NCBI RefSeq assembly: GCF_032678705.1
Contig: NZ_JAVTSS010000001.1
Location: 1,302,001 to 1,366,000, forward strand
Direction of reading: 5' to 3'
Source of the DNA: Pedobacter frigiditerrae
Lineage (GTDB): Bacteria; Bacteroidota; Bacteroidia; Sphingobacteriales; Sphingobacteriaceae
DNA: 64,000 nt
Shown: positions 1 through 9,554 of the stretch, piece by piece
How the letters are laid out: each line of letters opens with the position of its first letter
Numbering within the stretch: position 1 is the stretch's first letter
Position numbers and translations under genes: made by a program
Notes under the pieces: model-generated
Database searches by the model: none
What the model saw: only the letters and a program-made list of their open reading frames with translations
Told to the model about the DNA's origin: nothing

Positions 1-63
1 GTACTCTTAGGGAGTGTGCCTAATCAAAGGATATTCAATTTTGGTGTTAACCTTCAGTTTTAA
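1..63 (+). CDS. SusC/RagA-type TonB-dependent receptor, C-terminal end only
   Basis: The reading frame open from base 1 ends with NFGVNLQF and a stop, the typical last beta strand with terminal Phe of a TonB-dependent outer-membrane receptor. It closely resembles the end of the complete SusC at 1726-4800 (NFGLQVTF). A SusD gene follows 9 bp later, which fits the usual susC-susD order. Only 20 residues are visible because the rest lies outside the window, so the substrate cannot be judged. The assignment rests on the C-terminal pattern plus the neighbour. Confidence 0.8.
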   Translation, partial: VLLGSVPNQRIFNFGVNLQF

Positions 64-72
64 TTCTTAATC

Positions 73-1704
73 ATGAATAATTATAAAAAATATTTCGCAA
101 TCACCTGCCTGTTCTTGGCGCTTGGTTGCACAAAAAAGTTTGAAGCAGAACCTTTAGAAAGGATAACAGGGGATTTGATTTTTGATCCTGCAGATAAAAA
201 TGCTGATTATGCAAAACAGTTTTTAAACGGAACCTATTTGTTATTGCCAGATTGGTACAATAGAATTGATGGTACTTTTTTAGATGCAGGAACTGATGAT
301 GCAGTACCATCTAGAATAGGAACACAAGCAGATTTTTACCGTACCGGAAGAATTTCATCTAGTACCTTACCAGATGATGTTTGGCGTAGAAATTACCTAG
401 GCATAAGAAAAGCAAACCTCTTTTTAAGCAAAATAGATGTAGTACCAACCACAGATTTGTTAAAGACGCAGTTCAAAGCAGAAGCAAGATTTTTAAGGGC
501 TTATTTTTATTTCGAATTAGTGAAACGTTGGGGTGGTGTGCCTTTAATTGGCGATAAGGTTTATACTATTGATGATGATATAAACATACCTAGAAGTTCA
601 CTTGATGAATGTTATGCCTATATCGTTAGCGAGTTAGATGCAATTAAAACTTTACTACTTCCTTACGCCGTTTCTGATGGCGACTGGGGAAGGGCAAACC
701 TAGGTGCAGCATTAGCCTTAAAATCTAGGGTGCTTTTATATGCAGCTAGTCCATTAAGTAATCCAACAAACAATACTCAAAAGTGGGCACTTGCAGCACA
801 AGCAGCAGCTGATGTAAAAGCCTTGGGTTATACTTTGGTAACCGATTGGATTGCAAATTTCAATGCCACAAAAAACACTGAGTTTATCTTTATTAAAGAG
901 AATGCCTTAAATACAAGTATCGAAGTTAACAATGGCCCAATAGGTTATTTGCAAGGTGTTGGTTTAACTAGTCCATCGCAAAATTTAGTTGATGCTTTTT
1001 TAATGCTGGATGGGAAGGCCATTTCTGATGCCGGTTCTATATATAACCCAAATAATCCTTATGCTAACAGAGACCCAAGGTTAACGGCAACTATCATGCA
1101 CAATGGTAAAAATTGGTTGGGTAGACCAGTAGAAACATTTGATGGTGGACAAGACAAACCTGGTGGAAACAGAACACAGACGAGAACTGGATATTACCTT
1201 AGAAAGTTCATGGGCAAGTTTGAAACATCAACTTCTTACTCGAACCAAGGCCACCATGTTATTTTATTAAGGTATGCAGAGATTCTATTAAATCATGCGG
1301 AGGCTTTAAACGAATCTGGTGGTGCAGTTGCAGATATCGTGAACAACCTGGTTTTAATCAGAAGAAGAGCAGGTATAACAGCTGGTGCAAATAATTTGTA
1401 TGGCTTGTCATTAACCTTAACTAAGGATCAGTTACGCACCATCATCCAGAATGAACGCCGCATTGAGTTCGCTTTTGAAGAACATAGAACATGGGATTTA
1501 AGAAGATGGAAACTAGCAGAAGTAGAGTTGAACAAACCAGTTAGGGGTGTACAGATTGTCAAAACAGGAACTGCGCTAACCTACAACTATTTTAATGTAG
1601 TAAATGCTGCTTTCGATGCTTCTAAAATGTATTGGTATCCTATACCACAGGCCGAAATGTTGGCTAACAATAGAATGGTTCAAAATCCAGGATGGTCTAA
1701 TTAG
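73..1704 (+). CDS. SusD/RagB family glycan-binding lipoprotein
   Basis: Surface lipoprotein that works as the lid of a SusC porin and captures oligosaccharides. It has a lipobox ending at Cys19 (LFLALGC). The family signature EARFLRAYFYFELVKRWGGV lies near residues 137-157, and the C-terminal pattern ERRIEFAFEEHRTWDLRRW is followed by a terminal NPGW. The length of 543 residues is normal for SusD. It lies 9 bp after the tail of one SusC and 21 bp before a second SusC, so it belongs to the first of two tandem SusC/D pairs. The ligand cannot be read from the sequence, but the downstream enzymes suggest a sulfated fucose- and hexosamine-bearing glycan. Confidence 0.95.
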   Translation: MNNYKKYFAITCLFLALGCTKKFEAEPLERITGDLIFDPADKNADYAKQFLNGTYLLLPDWYNRIDGTFLDAGTDDAVPSRIGTQADFYRTGRISSSTLPDDVWRRNYLGIRKANLFLSKIDVVPTTDLLKTQFKAEARFLRAYFYFELVKRWGGVPLIGDKVYTIDDDINIPRSSLDECYAYIVSELDAIKTLLLPYAVSDGDWGRANLGAALALKSRVLLYAASPLSNPTNNTQKWALAAQAAADVKALGYTLVTDWIANFNATKNTEFIFIKENALNTSIEVNNGPIGYLQGVGLTSPSQNLVDAFLMLDGKAISDAGSIYNPNNPYANRDPRLTATIMHNGKNWLGRPVETFDGGQDKPGGNRTQTRTGYYLRKFMGKFETSTSYSNQGHHVILLRYAEILLNHAEALNESGGAVADIVNNLVLIRRRAGITAGANNLYGLSLTLTKDQLRTIIQNERRIEFAFEEHRTWDLRRWKLAEVELNKPVRGVQIVKTGTALTYNYFNVVNAAFDASKMYWYPIPQAEMLANNRMVQNPGWSN

Positions 1705-1725
1705 TTACACGCATAAAATAGAATA

Positions 1726-4700
1726 ATGAAAAAATTACTTAATATAATATTATTTGTGCTGTTAACTAATCTGGTTTATGCACAAACAAAGGTGGTAAGA
1801 GGTGTAGTTGTAGATGATACTGGCACTCCTTTAATTTCTACAACAATTACAGAACAAGAAAATCCTAAAAACATCGTTATCACAGATGCCAATGGTAATT
1901 TTAACATCAAAGTGGGCGATAGAAGTACGAGCTTAATTGTAAGTTCTGTTGGTTATGTTAAAAAAGTGATCACAATCACCAGTCAACCATTAAAAATTAC
2001 TTTAAAAGAAGACAACTCAAATTTAAATGAGGTTGTTGTAGTTGGTTTTACCGCACAAAAAAAGATCACTAATGCTGGTGCAACCAGTACAGTGTCTGGT
2101 AAAGAATTAAGGCAAAGTCCAGCAGCAAGTTTTCAGAATGCATTGGCAGGCCGATTACCTGGTTTATTTCAACAACAAACCAGTGGTCAACCAGGGGCAG
2201 ATGCGGCTAATATCTATATCAGGGGTATAAGTACCTACACAGGTGCATCAAATAGACCGCTTGTAATTGTTGATGATGTAGAATATCCGTATGAACAATT
2301 GAGCCAGTTAAGTTCTAATGAAATTGAGAGTGTTTCTTTGTTAAAAGATGCATCATCTACAGCTATTTATGGGATAAAGGGTGCAAACGGCGTAATTGCT
2401 ATTACCACTAGAAGAGGTACGGTTTCTGAACCAAAAATTACCTTTAGAAGTGATTTTGGTATGCAAATGCCAACAATTAGAAGGAAACCTTTAGGTGCTT
2501 ATGATGCGTTGACCTTATTAAAAGAACAAGAAGTAAATGAAGGTAGGGATCCAAATCTAACTTATCCTGGTTTGGTTACAGAAGAAGCTTTAAATCATTT
2601 TAAATTAGGTGATGATCCATATCGTTATCCAAGCGTAAAATGGTATGATGAGGTAATGCGTAAAAGTGCCTTACAGCAAAGTAATAACGTTGATATTGTT
2701 GGCGGTACGCAAAACTTAAAATATTTTGTGGCACTTGGTAGTGTTTTCCAAAACGGTATATTAAAAGAGATAGCAAAGGAGGAGAACTTTAACAGTAACT
2801 ATTACTTAAAGAGATACAACATTAGGTCTAATATCGATTTAAATGTAACTAAAACACTTACGCTAAAACTAGATTTATCTGCCAGATTTAATGAAGTTAA
2901 TCAACCAAACTTGCCAGATGTCCTTGCAGGTGGTGCCATCTCATTTTGGAGAAGATTAAGTAGCGGATTATTAACGCCTTGGAACTACCCTGTAAAAAAT
3001 GCTGATGGAAGTTATGGTGGTAGAAAATCAGCAACCTTAAATCCCGTTGGTATTTTGCAATATGCTGGTTACAATAGGGATTATAGCAATAACTTAAATG
3101 CCAATATTAAAGCAAACCAAAACTTAGATTTTGTTACCAAAGGTTTAGCTGCAAGAGTAATTTTAGCTTATACAAATAATGTTGAGTTTGGCAGGTCACT
3201 TACTAGAGGTCGTTTTCCAACTTTTGCTTATTTAACAGGGTCTGATGTTTTAGATCCAGTATTTCCAGAACTAAGTAGGATAGAGCCTTTAACATTGGCT
3301 ACTACCTATGGTGTTCCATTTAGAAAAATTAATACACAAGGTATAATCGACTATAACCGCCAATTAGGAAATCATAATTTATATGGTTTAGTGGTTTACA
3401 ATCAATTAACAGATATTTCTGGTGCAACTGTACCTGCCAACTTCAGAGGTTATTCATTAAGAGCGGGTTATAATTATAAATCTAAATATATAATTGAGTT
3501 AAATGGCGCTTATAATGGTACTGACAGGTTTAAAGCTAGTAAAAGAAATGGTTTGTTCCCAGCGGTGAGTGCTGCATGGAATATCAGTGAAGAACCTTTC
3601 TTTAAAAAAGCTATTCCATTTATCAATTACTGGAAGATTAGAGGCTCATTAGGTACAGTTGGGTCTGATGATTTCCCGAGTGCTTACCGATATATCTACG
3701 AAGAAATTTATAATGCACCTGCAACTGCTGCAAACTCTTATTGGTTTGGCGATAACAATACTTTACAATACGGAATTACACCTGGTGCTTTGGCTAATTC
3801 AGACGTGAAATGGGAGCAGGAAAGAAAACTGGATATCGGTACCGACATCAAATTGTTGAATAGTAAATTGGGGATCACTTTTGATTATTTCGATCACAGG
3901 AGATATGATATCTTAACCGTGAGAGAAACTGTTCCTAATTTTTCTGGGATCACTTTGCCTCCTGTTAATTTGGGTATAGTTAACAATAAAGGTTTTGAGC
4001 TAGATCTATCTTATCAGGATAATTTCTCTAAAAATTTCTCTTACTTTTTTAAAGGTAACATCTCACTTTACAAAAATAAAATTATCGAAAGAGACGAGCC
4101 ATATAATCAAGGTAATCCATTGTTAATGAGAACAGGAAGACCTATCGGACAAATTTATGGTTATACCAATATAGGTTATTATAATGATGCTAATGATATC
4201 GCTAATAGTCCAACATCTGTTGGAAGAAGCGTTAAACCTGGAGATCTAAAGTATGCCGACATTAATAATGATGGAAAGATTGATCAAGGTGATATTGGCC
4301 CTATAGGTAATCCAAATATCCCTCAAATAAACTATGGTTTTTCTCTAGGCGCAAACTACAAAGGGTTTGATATTTCCCTTCTATTCCAAGGGGCGGCAAA
4401 AGGTAGCTTAAGTGCATCAACCATGTTTCAAATTGGGAACGTAAATGGTATTCCATCAGAAATACACTTAAAAAGATGGACACCAGAGACAAAGGACATT
4501 GCAGAATTACCACGATTAGGTGGGCCTAACTTTGACATGTCTACTTTTTGGTTACGCCCAACTGATTATATAAGGCTGAAAAATATTGAGTTAGGTTACA
4601 ATTTTAATAACAAACTGGTTAATAAAATCGGATTAAAAAATGCAAGGATTTATACCAATGCGGCTAACCTAGTTACGTGGTTTAAATTAAAGATTTATGA

Positions 4701-4800
4701 TATCGATCCAGAATCAATAAACTCTACAGGAACCGTAGAAGCCTATTCATCTTATCCTCAACAGAAGATTGTAAACTTTGGTTTACAGGTAACATTTTAA
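1726..4800 (+). CDS. SusC/RagA family TonB-linked outer-membrane receptor
   Basis: TonB-dependent porin for importing oligosaccharides. A signal peptide ends near residue 20 (LVYAQ). A carboxypeptidase-D regulatory-like domain covers about 22-105, with the typical GVVVDDTGTPLISTTI start. A plug domain follows (NEVVVVGF near 101, then the family pattern IYIRGIST), and the rest is a beta barrel ending in Phe. The family feature DINNDGKIDQGDIGPIGNP, an Asp-rich loop, is present near residues 845-863. At 1024 residues it is full length. No N-terminal anti-sigma-interacting STN domain is visible, so it is unlikely to be a transducer. SusD follows 10 bp later, which indicates co-transcription. Confidence 0.96.
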   Translation: MKKLLNIILFVLLTNLVYAQTKVVRGVVVDDTGTPLISTTITEQENPKNIVITDANGNFNIKVGDRSTSLIVSSVGYVKKVITITSQPLKITLKEDNSNLNEVVVVGFTAQKKITNAGATSTVSGKELRQSPAASFQNALAGRLPGLFQQQTSGQPGADAANIYIRGISTYTGASNRPLVIVDDVEYPYEQLSQLSSNEIESVSLLKDASSTAIYGIKGANGVIAITTRRGTVSEPKITFRSDFGMQMPTIRRKPLGAYDALTLLKEQEVNEGRDPNLTYPGLVTEEALNHFKLGDDPYRYPSVKWYDEVMRKSALQQSNNVDIVGGTQNLKYFVALGSVFQNGILKEIAKEENFNSNYYLKRYNIRSNIDLNVTKTLTLKLDLSARFNEVNQPNLPDVLAGGAISFWRRLSSGLLTPWNYPVKNADGSYGGRKSATLNPVGILQYAGYNRDYSNNLNANIKANQNLDFVTKGLAARVILAYTNNVEFGRSLTRGRFPTFAYLTGSDVLDPVFPELSRIEPLTLATTYGVPFRKINTQGIIDYNRQLGNHNLYGLVVYNQLTDISGATVPANFRGYSLRAGYNYKSKYIIELNGAYNGTDRFKASKRNGLFPAVSAAWNISEEPFFKKAIPFINYWKIRGSLGTVGSDDFPSAYRYIYEEIYNAPATAANSYWFGDNNTLQYGITPGALANSDVKWEQERKLDIGTDIKLLNSKLGITFDYFDHRRYDILTVRETVPNFSGITLPPVNLGIVNNKGFELDLSYQDNFSKNFSYFFKGNISLYKNKIIERDEPYNQGNPLLMRTGRPIGQIYGYTNIGYYNDANDIANSPTSVGRSVKPGDLKYADINNDGKIDQGDIGPIGNPNIPQINYGFSLGANYKGFDISLLFQGAAKGSLSASTMFQIGNVNGIPSEIHLKRWTPETKDIAELPRLGGPNFDMSTFWLRPTDYIRLKNIELGYNFNNKLVNKIGLKNARIYTNAANLVTWFKLKIYDIDPESINSTGTVEAYSSYPQQKIVNFGLQVTF

Positions 4801-4810
4801 TAATTAGAAT

Positions 4811-6547
4811 ATGAAAAATTTAAAAGCTTTTGCATTAATTGTCCTGTTAGCAATAGGATTGGGTGCCTGCAAAAAGGTTGATGACAGTAGTTTTTTAGAC
4901 AAAACAGATGTGGGTCAGCTAAATGAAGCTACAGTTTTTGCAGATAGTCTACTAACATTTAGATTCTTAACTGGTGTTTACACTGGTTTGGCTACAACCT
5001 ATTATTTAGATAACGGATTAACGGGTGGTGGTTTGTGGTCATACAGCGATGCATCAGACGATTCGGATATTGTTTGGAGTGGAGCAACTGCACAAGCTGC
5101 ACCTGCTTTTAATTCGGCAACATTTGCTTCTTTGGCAGACTTTTCTAGATTTAAAAATCATTGGAACAACTGTTACAATAACATAAGGAGAGTAAATGTC
5201 TTTTTGGCGAATGTAGATAGGGCTCCAATTTCTGCACCAAGAAGAGCAAGTTTAAAATTAGAAGCTCGATTTTTAAGAGCCTATTATTACTGGCATTTAT
5301 TAAGAAATTACAGTGGCGTTCCCATTATTGGTGATAAAGTTTATGCGATAACAGATGATTTTGGTTTACCGCGATCTACATTTGCTGAAACCGTAAATTA
5401 TATTGTTGCCGAATTGGATGCTTGTGCAGCATTACCAAAAACCACAAAGATTGAAGATTTTGGTCGCCCTACCCAGGGTGCTGCATTAGGCTTAAAATCT
5501 AAAGTGCTGTTATTAGCGGCAAGCCCATTGTTTAACGGACAAAATCCTGGTACTGGTGCAAATAAAAGTTTGGCCGGTTATGACAATTTAGATAATAATA
5601 GATGGAAAGTTGCCGCCGATGCTGCAAAAGCTGTAATAGATTTAGGGACTTACAATTTGGTTAAGGACAATACCACAGCACCTGGTTACGGTTATTACCA
5701 AATGATGATCACAAGGAATACCGAAGAACATATTTTTCAAGTGATGAAATCGACTGGTAGATGGTATGAAACTTATCTCTTGCCAGTTTCTAGAGGCGGA
5801 CAAGCCTATTCTTATCCAACGCAAGAATTGGTAGACACTTATCCAATGAAAAATGGAAAGAATATCAATGAAGCTGGCTCGGGCTATGTTGAGGCCAATA
5901 TGTACAAAGACAGAGATCCTCGATTTTATTACTCGATATTATATGATGGAAGTTTGTGGTTAAATAACACCACCAATACCAAAACAGTAGTTAACCTGTA
6001 CGCGAATGCGCCAGGTGATGGTTTAGGTACTTCAGGGTCTACAAAAACAGGCTATTTATACAGGAAGTTTTGTCATGAAGGTGCTGGTGGAAATTTTGGG
6101 ATATCAAATAACATTGGCTTAGTAGCGATAAGATATGCTGAGATATTGCTCAACTATGCCGAGGCACAAAATGAATTTAGCGGACCCAGCGCAGAAGTAT
6201 ACCAAGCCGTAGAGCAAATTAGAGAAAGAGCAGGCTTAAACCCATTCAAGTTGCCTTTACTGTTAACTAAAGAGCAAATGAGAGAGGTGATTAGAAATGA
6301 AAGAAGAGTAGAACTAACCTTCGAAGAAGCAACAAGATTCTTTGATATCAAAAGATGGAAAGTGGCAGAAACACTAATCAATGGGCCTGCAACGGGTATG
6401 AGATGGACACGTAATGGATCTACTACTACGGGAGCTCGTTTTACTTTTGAAACAAGAAAGTTTACAGCCCCTCAAATGTATTATTTCCCTATACCACAAT
6501 CAGAAATTAACAAGAGCCAGGTACTTATACAAAACCCAGGCTGGTAA
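4811..6547 (+). CDS. SusD/RagB family glycan-binding lipoprotein (second copy)
   Basis: Partner of the SusC directly upstream. Lipobox with Cys20 (AIGLGAC). The SusD signature LEARFLRAYYYWHLLRNYSG lies near residues 154-173. The C-terminal region has ERRVELTFEEATRFFDIKRW and ends in NPGW. At 578 residues it is a little longer than the first SusD and clearly paralogous, but divergent along most of its length, so the two pairs probably bind different parts or lengths of the glycan (inference). It is the last uptake gene before a 157-bp gap that holds a strong hairpin. Confidence 0.95.
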   Translation: MKNLKAFALIVLLAIGLGACKKVDDSSFLDKTDVGQLNEATVFADSLLTFRFLTGVYTGLATTYYLDNGLTGGGLWSYSDASDDSDIVWSGATAQAAPAFNSATFASLADFSRFKNHWNNCYNNIRRVNVFLANVDRAPISAPRRASLKLEARFLRAYYYWHLLRNYSGVPIIGDKVYAITDDFGLPRSTFAETVNYIVAELDACAALPKTTKIEDFGRPTQGAALGLKSKVLLLAASPLFNGQNPGTGANKSLAGYDNLDNNRWKVAADAAKAVIDLGTYNLVKDNTTAPGYGYYQMMITRNTEEHIFQVMKSTGRWYETYLLPVSRGGQAYSYPTQELVDTYPMKNGKNINEAGSGYVEANMYKDRDPRFYYSILYDGSLWLNNTTNTKTVVNLYANAPGDGLGTSGSTKTGYLYRKFCHEGAGGNFGISNNIGLVAIRYAEILLNYAEAQNEFSGPSAEVYQAVEQIRERAGLNPFKLPLLLTKEQMREVIRNERRVELTFEEATRFFDIKRWKVAETLINGPATGMRWTRNGSTTTGARFTFETRKFTAPQMYYFPIPQSEINKSQVLIQNPGW

Positions 6548-6573
6548 AAATAATGTTTGTGTTGATTAATAAT

Positions 6574-6620
6574 TTGGTTAGCGTTGGTTATCCCTATCGG
6601 GGATGCCAACCGCTAATCAA
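6574..6620 (+). promoter_or_regulatory. Long hairpin between uptake genes and enzyme genes of the PUL
   Basis: TTGGTTAGCG (6574-6583) pairs with CGCTAATCAA (6611-6620), then TTGG with CCAA, then ATCCC with GGGAT around a short loop. There is no U-tract directly after it, so it is not a classic intrinsic terminator. It could be a processing site, an RNA-stability stem or an attenuator that sets expression of susCD apart from the enzymes. Its role is inference; the stem is seen directly. Confidence 0.6.
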
Positions 6621-6704
6621 TGGAAATCATACCCATCGATTAACCTTTTCCCTTTATTTAATAACAAAGTTTTATCTACAAAAGTAATTGCACTAAATTA
6701 GTAT

Positions 6705-8312
6705 ATGAAGAAGATTTTATTCCTGTTGCTTTTTATTGCAATTAATGCTGCGGCTCAGCAGCAGCCATCACTCATACCCATGCCTAATTCGCTTTTGCAA
6801 AAGGAGGGTAGTTTTACTTTAAATCAAACAACGTTAATTGTTGCAAATCAACAATTACAGAAACTAAGCTGGTACTTAAAAAATGAATTGTTAACCTTTA
6901 CCAAATTAAGTTTAGTTGCAGTTCATCAATCAGAAAAACCAAGTATTTATCTACAGTTAACCAATAAGGGTAAAAGTAAAACTAATGATGAGGCGTATAG
7001 CTTAACCATCAATACCAACAAAATAACAATTTCGGCAGCAACAGAAAGTGGTCTTTTTTATGGAATAACTACCTTTTTGCAATTGGTTAGAACGGCTAAA
7101 GCTACAAATCAAAGTTTGTCAATCCCAAATTTAGTGATCGAAGATCAACCTGCCTATGCATGGCGTGGTATCATGCTAGATGAGTCTAGAGCCTTTTATG
7201 GAAAGGAAAAGGTAAAGGCTATTTTAGATTGGATGGCATTTTATAAACTTAATCGTTTCCATTGGCATTTAACAGACGAACCCGCTTGGCGTTTAGAGAT
7301 TAAAAAGTACCCAAAATTAACCTTGATTGGTGGTATTGGTAATTACTTAAACCCTAATGCTCCCGCACAGTATTATACCCAAAGCGATATCAAGGAAATC
7401 ATTTCTTATGCAGCTGAAAGATACATTACGGTAATTCCAGAAATAGATATGCCAGGTCATGCTACTGCAGCTAACATGGCTTATCCAGCTTATTCCGGTG
7501 GTGGTTCAAAAGCTCATCCAGAGTTTACTTTTAATCCAGGTAAAGAAAGTACCTACCAATATTTAGCCAACATTGTAAAAGAAACAAATGTGCTTTTCCC
7601 ATCAGGATTAATACACTTAGGTGGCGATGAAGTAAGTTACGGAAATGAAAAATGGAAAACTGACCCTGAGATTTCCAGCTTAAAACAAAAAGAGAATCTA
7701 AAAGATGATAAGGCAGTTGAGCTGTATTTCATGAAAAGAATGGCAGATTCAGTTTATCAGATGAATGCCAAGGTTTTGGTATGGGATGAAATGGCTGATG
7801 CTGGTTTACCTGCCGACAAGACTATTATTTTTTGGTGGAGACACGATCAACCTAAACAACTTCAAACGGCATTAAATAATAAATATCAAACCGTTTTATG
7901 TCCTCGTTTACCACTGTATTTTGATTTTGTACAAGACAGCACCCATCAGTATGGTCGTAAATGGAATAAACTATATAACCCAATCCAAAATGTATATGAA
8001 TTTGATGCTAGCAAACTAGCTGAAAATGCAGAACAGGCTAAAAATATATTGGGTATACAAGCCAATTTATGGACAGAGACTGCGCCAACCATTCAAAGGT
8101 TAGATTATTTACTGTTTCCACGTATTAGCGCCTTAGCTGAAGCCGCTTGGACAACAAATATTAATAAAAATACAAACGCTTTCACGGATAGAATGAAAAC
8201 TCACTTGCCGCTATACAAACTAGCTGGATTGTATTATTACGATCCATTTTATCCGCTTAGAAACCCAGAACCCGTAACCGAAAGAAAACAACCACTTAGT
8301 TATATAGATTAA
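6705..8312 (+). CDS. GH20 beta-N-acetylhexosaminidase, exported
   Basis: Removes terminal beta-linked GlcNAc or GalNAc by substrate-assisted catalysis. A signal peptide ends near residue 18 (INAAAQ). A GH20b-type N-terminal domain covers about 20-145 and the catalytic barrel starts at RGIMLDESRAFY. The motif LNRFHWHLTDEPAWR and the catalytic Asp308-Glu309 pair in HLGGDEV are intact. At 535 residues it is slightly shorter than many family members because it lacks a C-terminal chitobiase-type domain, unlike the second GH20 at 32976. Its stop overlaps the start of the next gene (TAATG), indicating translational coupling with GH88. The periplasmic location fits release of hexosamine from imported oligosaccharides. 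Confidence 0.94.
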   Translation: MKKILFLLLFIAINAAAQQQPSLIPMPNSLLQKEGSFTLNQTTLIVANQQLQKLSWYLKNELLTFTKLSLVAVHQSEKPSIYLQLTNKGKSKTNDEAYSLTINTNKITISAATESGLFYGITTFLQLVRTAKATNQSLSIPNLVIEDQPAYAWRGIMLDESRAFYGKEKVKAILDWMAFYKLNRFHWHLTDEPAWRLEIKKYPKLTLIGGIGNYLNPNAPAQYYTQSDIKEIISYAAERYITVIPEIDMPGHATAANMAYPAYSGGGSKAHPEFTFNPGKESTYQYLANIVKETNVLFPSGLIHLGGDEVSYGNEKWKTDPEISSLKQKENLKDDKAVELYFMKRMADSVYQMNAKVLVWDEMADAGLPADKTIIFWWRHDQPKQLQTALNNKYQTVLCPRLPLYFDFVQDSTHQYGRKWNKLYNPIQNVYEFDASKLAENAEQAKNILGIQANLWTETAPTIQRLDYLLFPRISALAEAAWTTNINKNTNAFTDRMKTHLPLYKLAGLYYYDPFYPLRNPEPVTERKQPLSYID

Positions 8313-9508
8313 TGATAAAGACCCTAATCGCTATTTGTTTATTGTCAATAACCTTTCTCACTACAAATGCGCAAAATGCAATTGTCAAGAAGGAAATGAA
8401 AGCCCTAATTGAAGCACAATTTCAATTTGCCAATCAGCAATATAAAATCTTAGCTAAAAATGTAGCACCTCATTTAATGCCAAAAACCTATTATGCTGCA
8501 AGTAAAAAAGTAGAAACTAGTGATACTAAATGGTGGTGCAGTGGGTTTTTTCCGGGTGCTTTGCTTTATATCTACGAATATACAGGTGATCAAGAAATCT
8601 TAAATGAAGCTAAAAGCAGATTAGCCATTCTAGAAAAGGAGAAACACTACAAAGGCAACCATGATTTAGGTTTCATGATGTATTGTAGTTTTGGCAACGC
8701 CTACAGGTTGCTAAAAGATCCTAGTTATAAAACAACTATAGATACCGCTGCGGCTTCCCTAAGCACACGTTATAGACCAAATGCCAAAGTCATTCAATCG
8801 TGGAACTCCAGTAAAAAATGGGCAGGACCAGTAATTATCGATAACATGATGAACTTGGAGTTGTTAAATTGGGTAAGCGCAAATGGAACAAATCAGCTTT
8901 ATAAACAAATTGCAATTTCGCATGCAGACCAAACCCTTAAAAACCATTTCCGACCAGACTATAGTTCTTATCACGTAGTAGATTATAACATGGTTGATGG
9001 GACTGTGATTAAAAAAGAAACCGCTCAAGGTGCAGCAAATGAATCTGCTTGGAGCAGGGGACAAGGTTGGGCACTCTATGGTTATGCCATGATGTATCGC
9101 TTTACTAAAGACAAACGCTACTTAAATCAAGCAAAAAACATTGCGCAATTTATTCTAAACCATCCAAACCTTCCAAAAGATAAAGTTCCTTATTGGGATT
9201 TTAATGCGCCTCAAATCCCAAATGAAATTAGAGATGCTTCCTCAGCAAGTTTAATTGCATCAGCTTTGCTAGAATTAGGACAATACAGTACAAAAAAAGA
9301 GCAAGAAACTTATGTAACTGCTGCAGAGCAGATGTTGAAATCACTCTCTACACCAAACTACAGAGCAAAACTTGGAGAAAATGGTGGTTTTTTATTAATG
9401 CACAGCACAGGTTCCTTACCAGGGAAATCTGAAGTAGACGTGCCTTTAACTTATGCAGATTACTATTTTCTAGAAGCTCTGTTGAGATATAAGAAATGGT
9501 ATTTGTAA
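8312..9508 (+). CDS. GH88 family unsaturated glucuronyl hydrolase
   Basis: Hydrolyses the delta-4,5 unsaturated uronic acid left at the non-reducing end by polysaccharide lyases. Signal peptide about 1-20 (LTTNAQ). The (alpha/alpha)6 barrel features are visible: WWCSGFFPGALLYIYEYTG, HDLGFMMYCSFGNAYRL and SRGQGWALYGYAMMYR. The two Asp residues expected for catalysis are probably Asp118 (HDLGF) and Asp177 (IDNMMNLELL). The 398-residue length is normal. Its presence implies that a lyase acts upstream of it in the pathway, but no lyase is encoded in the visible part of the locus. GH105 is the nearest alternative family; the DNMMNLELL pattern favours GH88. Confidence 0.9.
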   Translation: MIKTLIAICLLSITFLTTNAQNAIVKKEMKALIEAQFQFANQQYKILAKNVAPHLMPKTYYAASKKVETSDTKWWCSGFFPGALLYIYEYTGDQEILNEAKSRLAILEKEKHYKGNHDLGFMMYCSFGNAYRLLKDPSYKTTIDTAAASLSTRYRPNAKVIQSWNSSKKWAGPVIIDNMMNLELLNWVSANGTNQLYKQIAISHADQTLKNHFRPDYSSYHVVDYNMVDGTVIKKETAQGAANESAWSRGQGWALYGYAMMYRFTKDKRYLNQAKNIAQFILNHPNLPKDKVPYWDFNAPQIPNEIRDASSASLIASALLELGQYSTKKEQETYVTAAEQMLKSLSTPNYRAKLGENGGFLLMHSTGSLPGKSEVDVPLTYADYYFLEALLRYKKWYL

Positions 9509-9554
9509 TCCTATTTAACATCAGCCACAAATGATTACCCTCTAAATATACACA

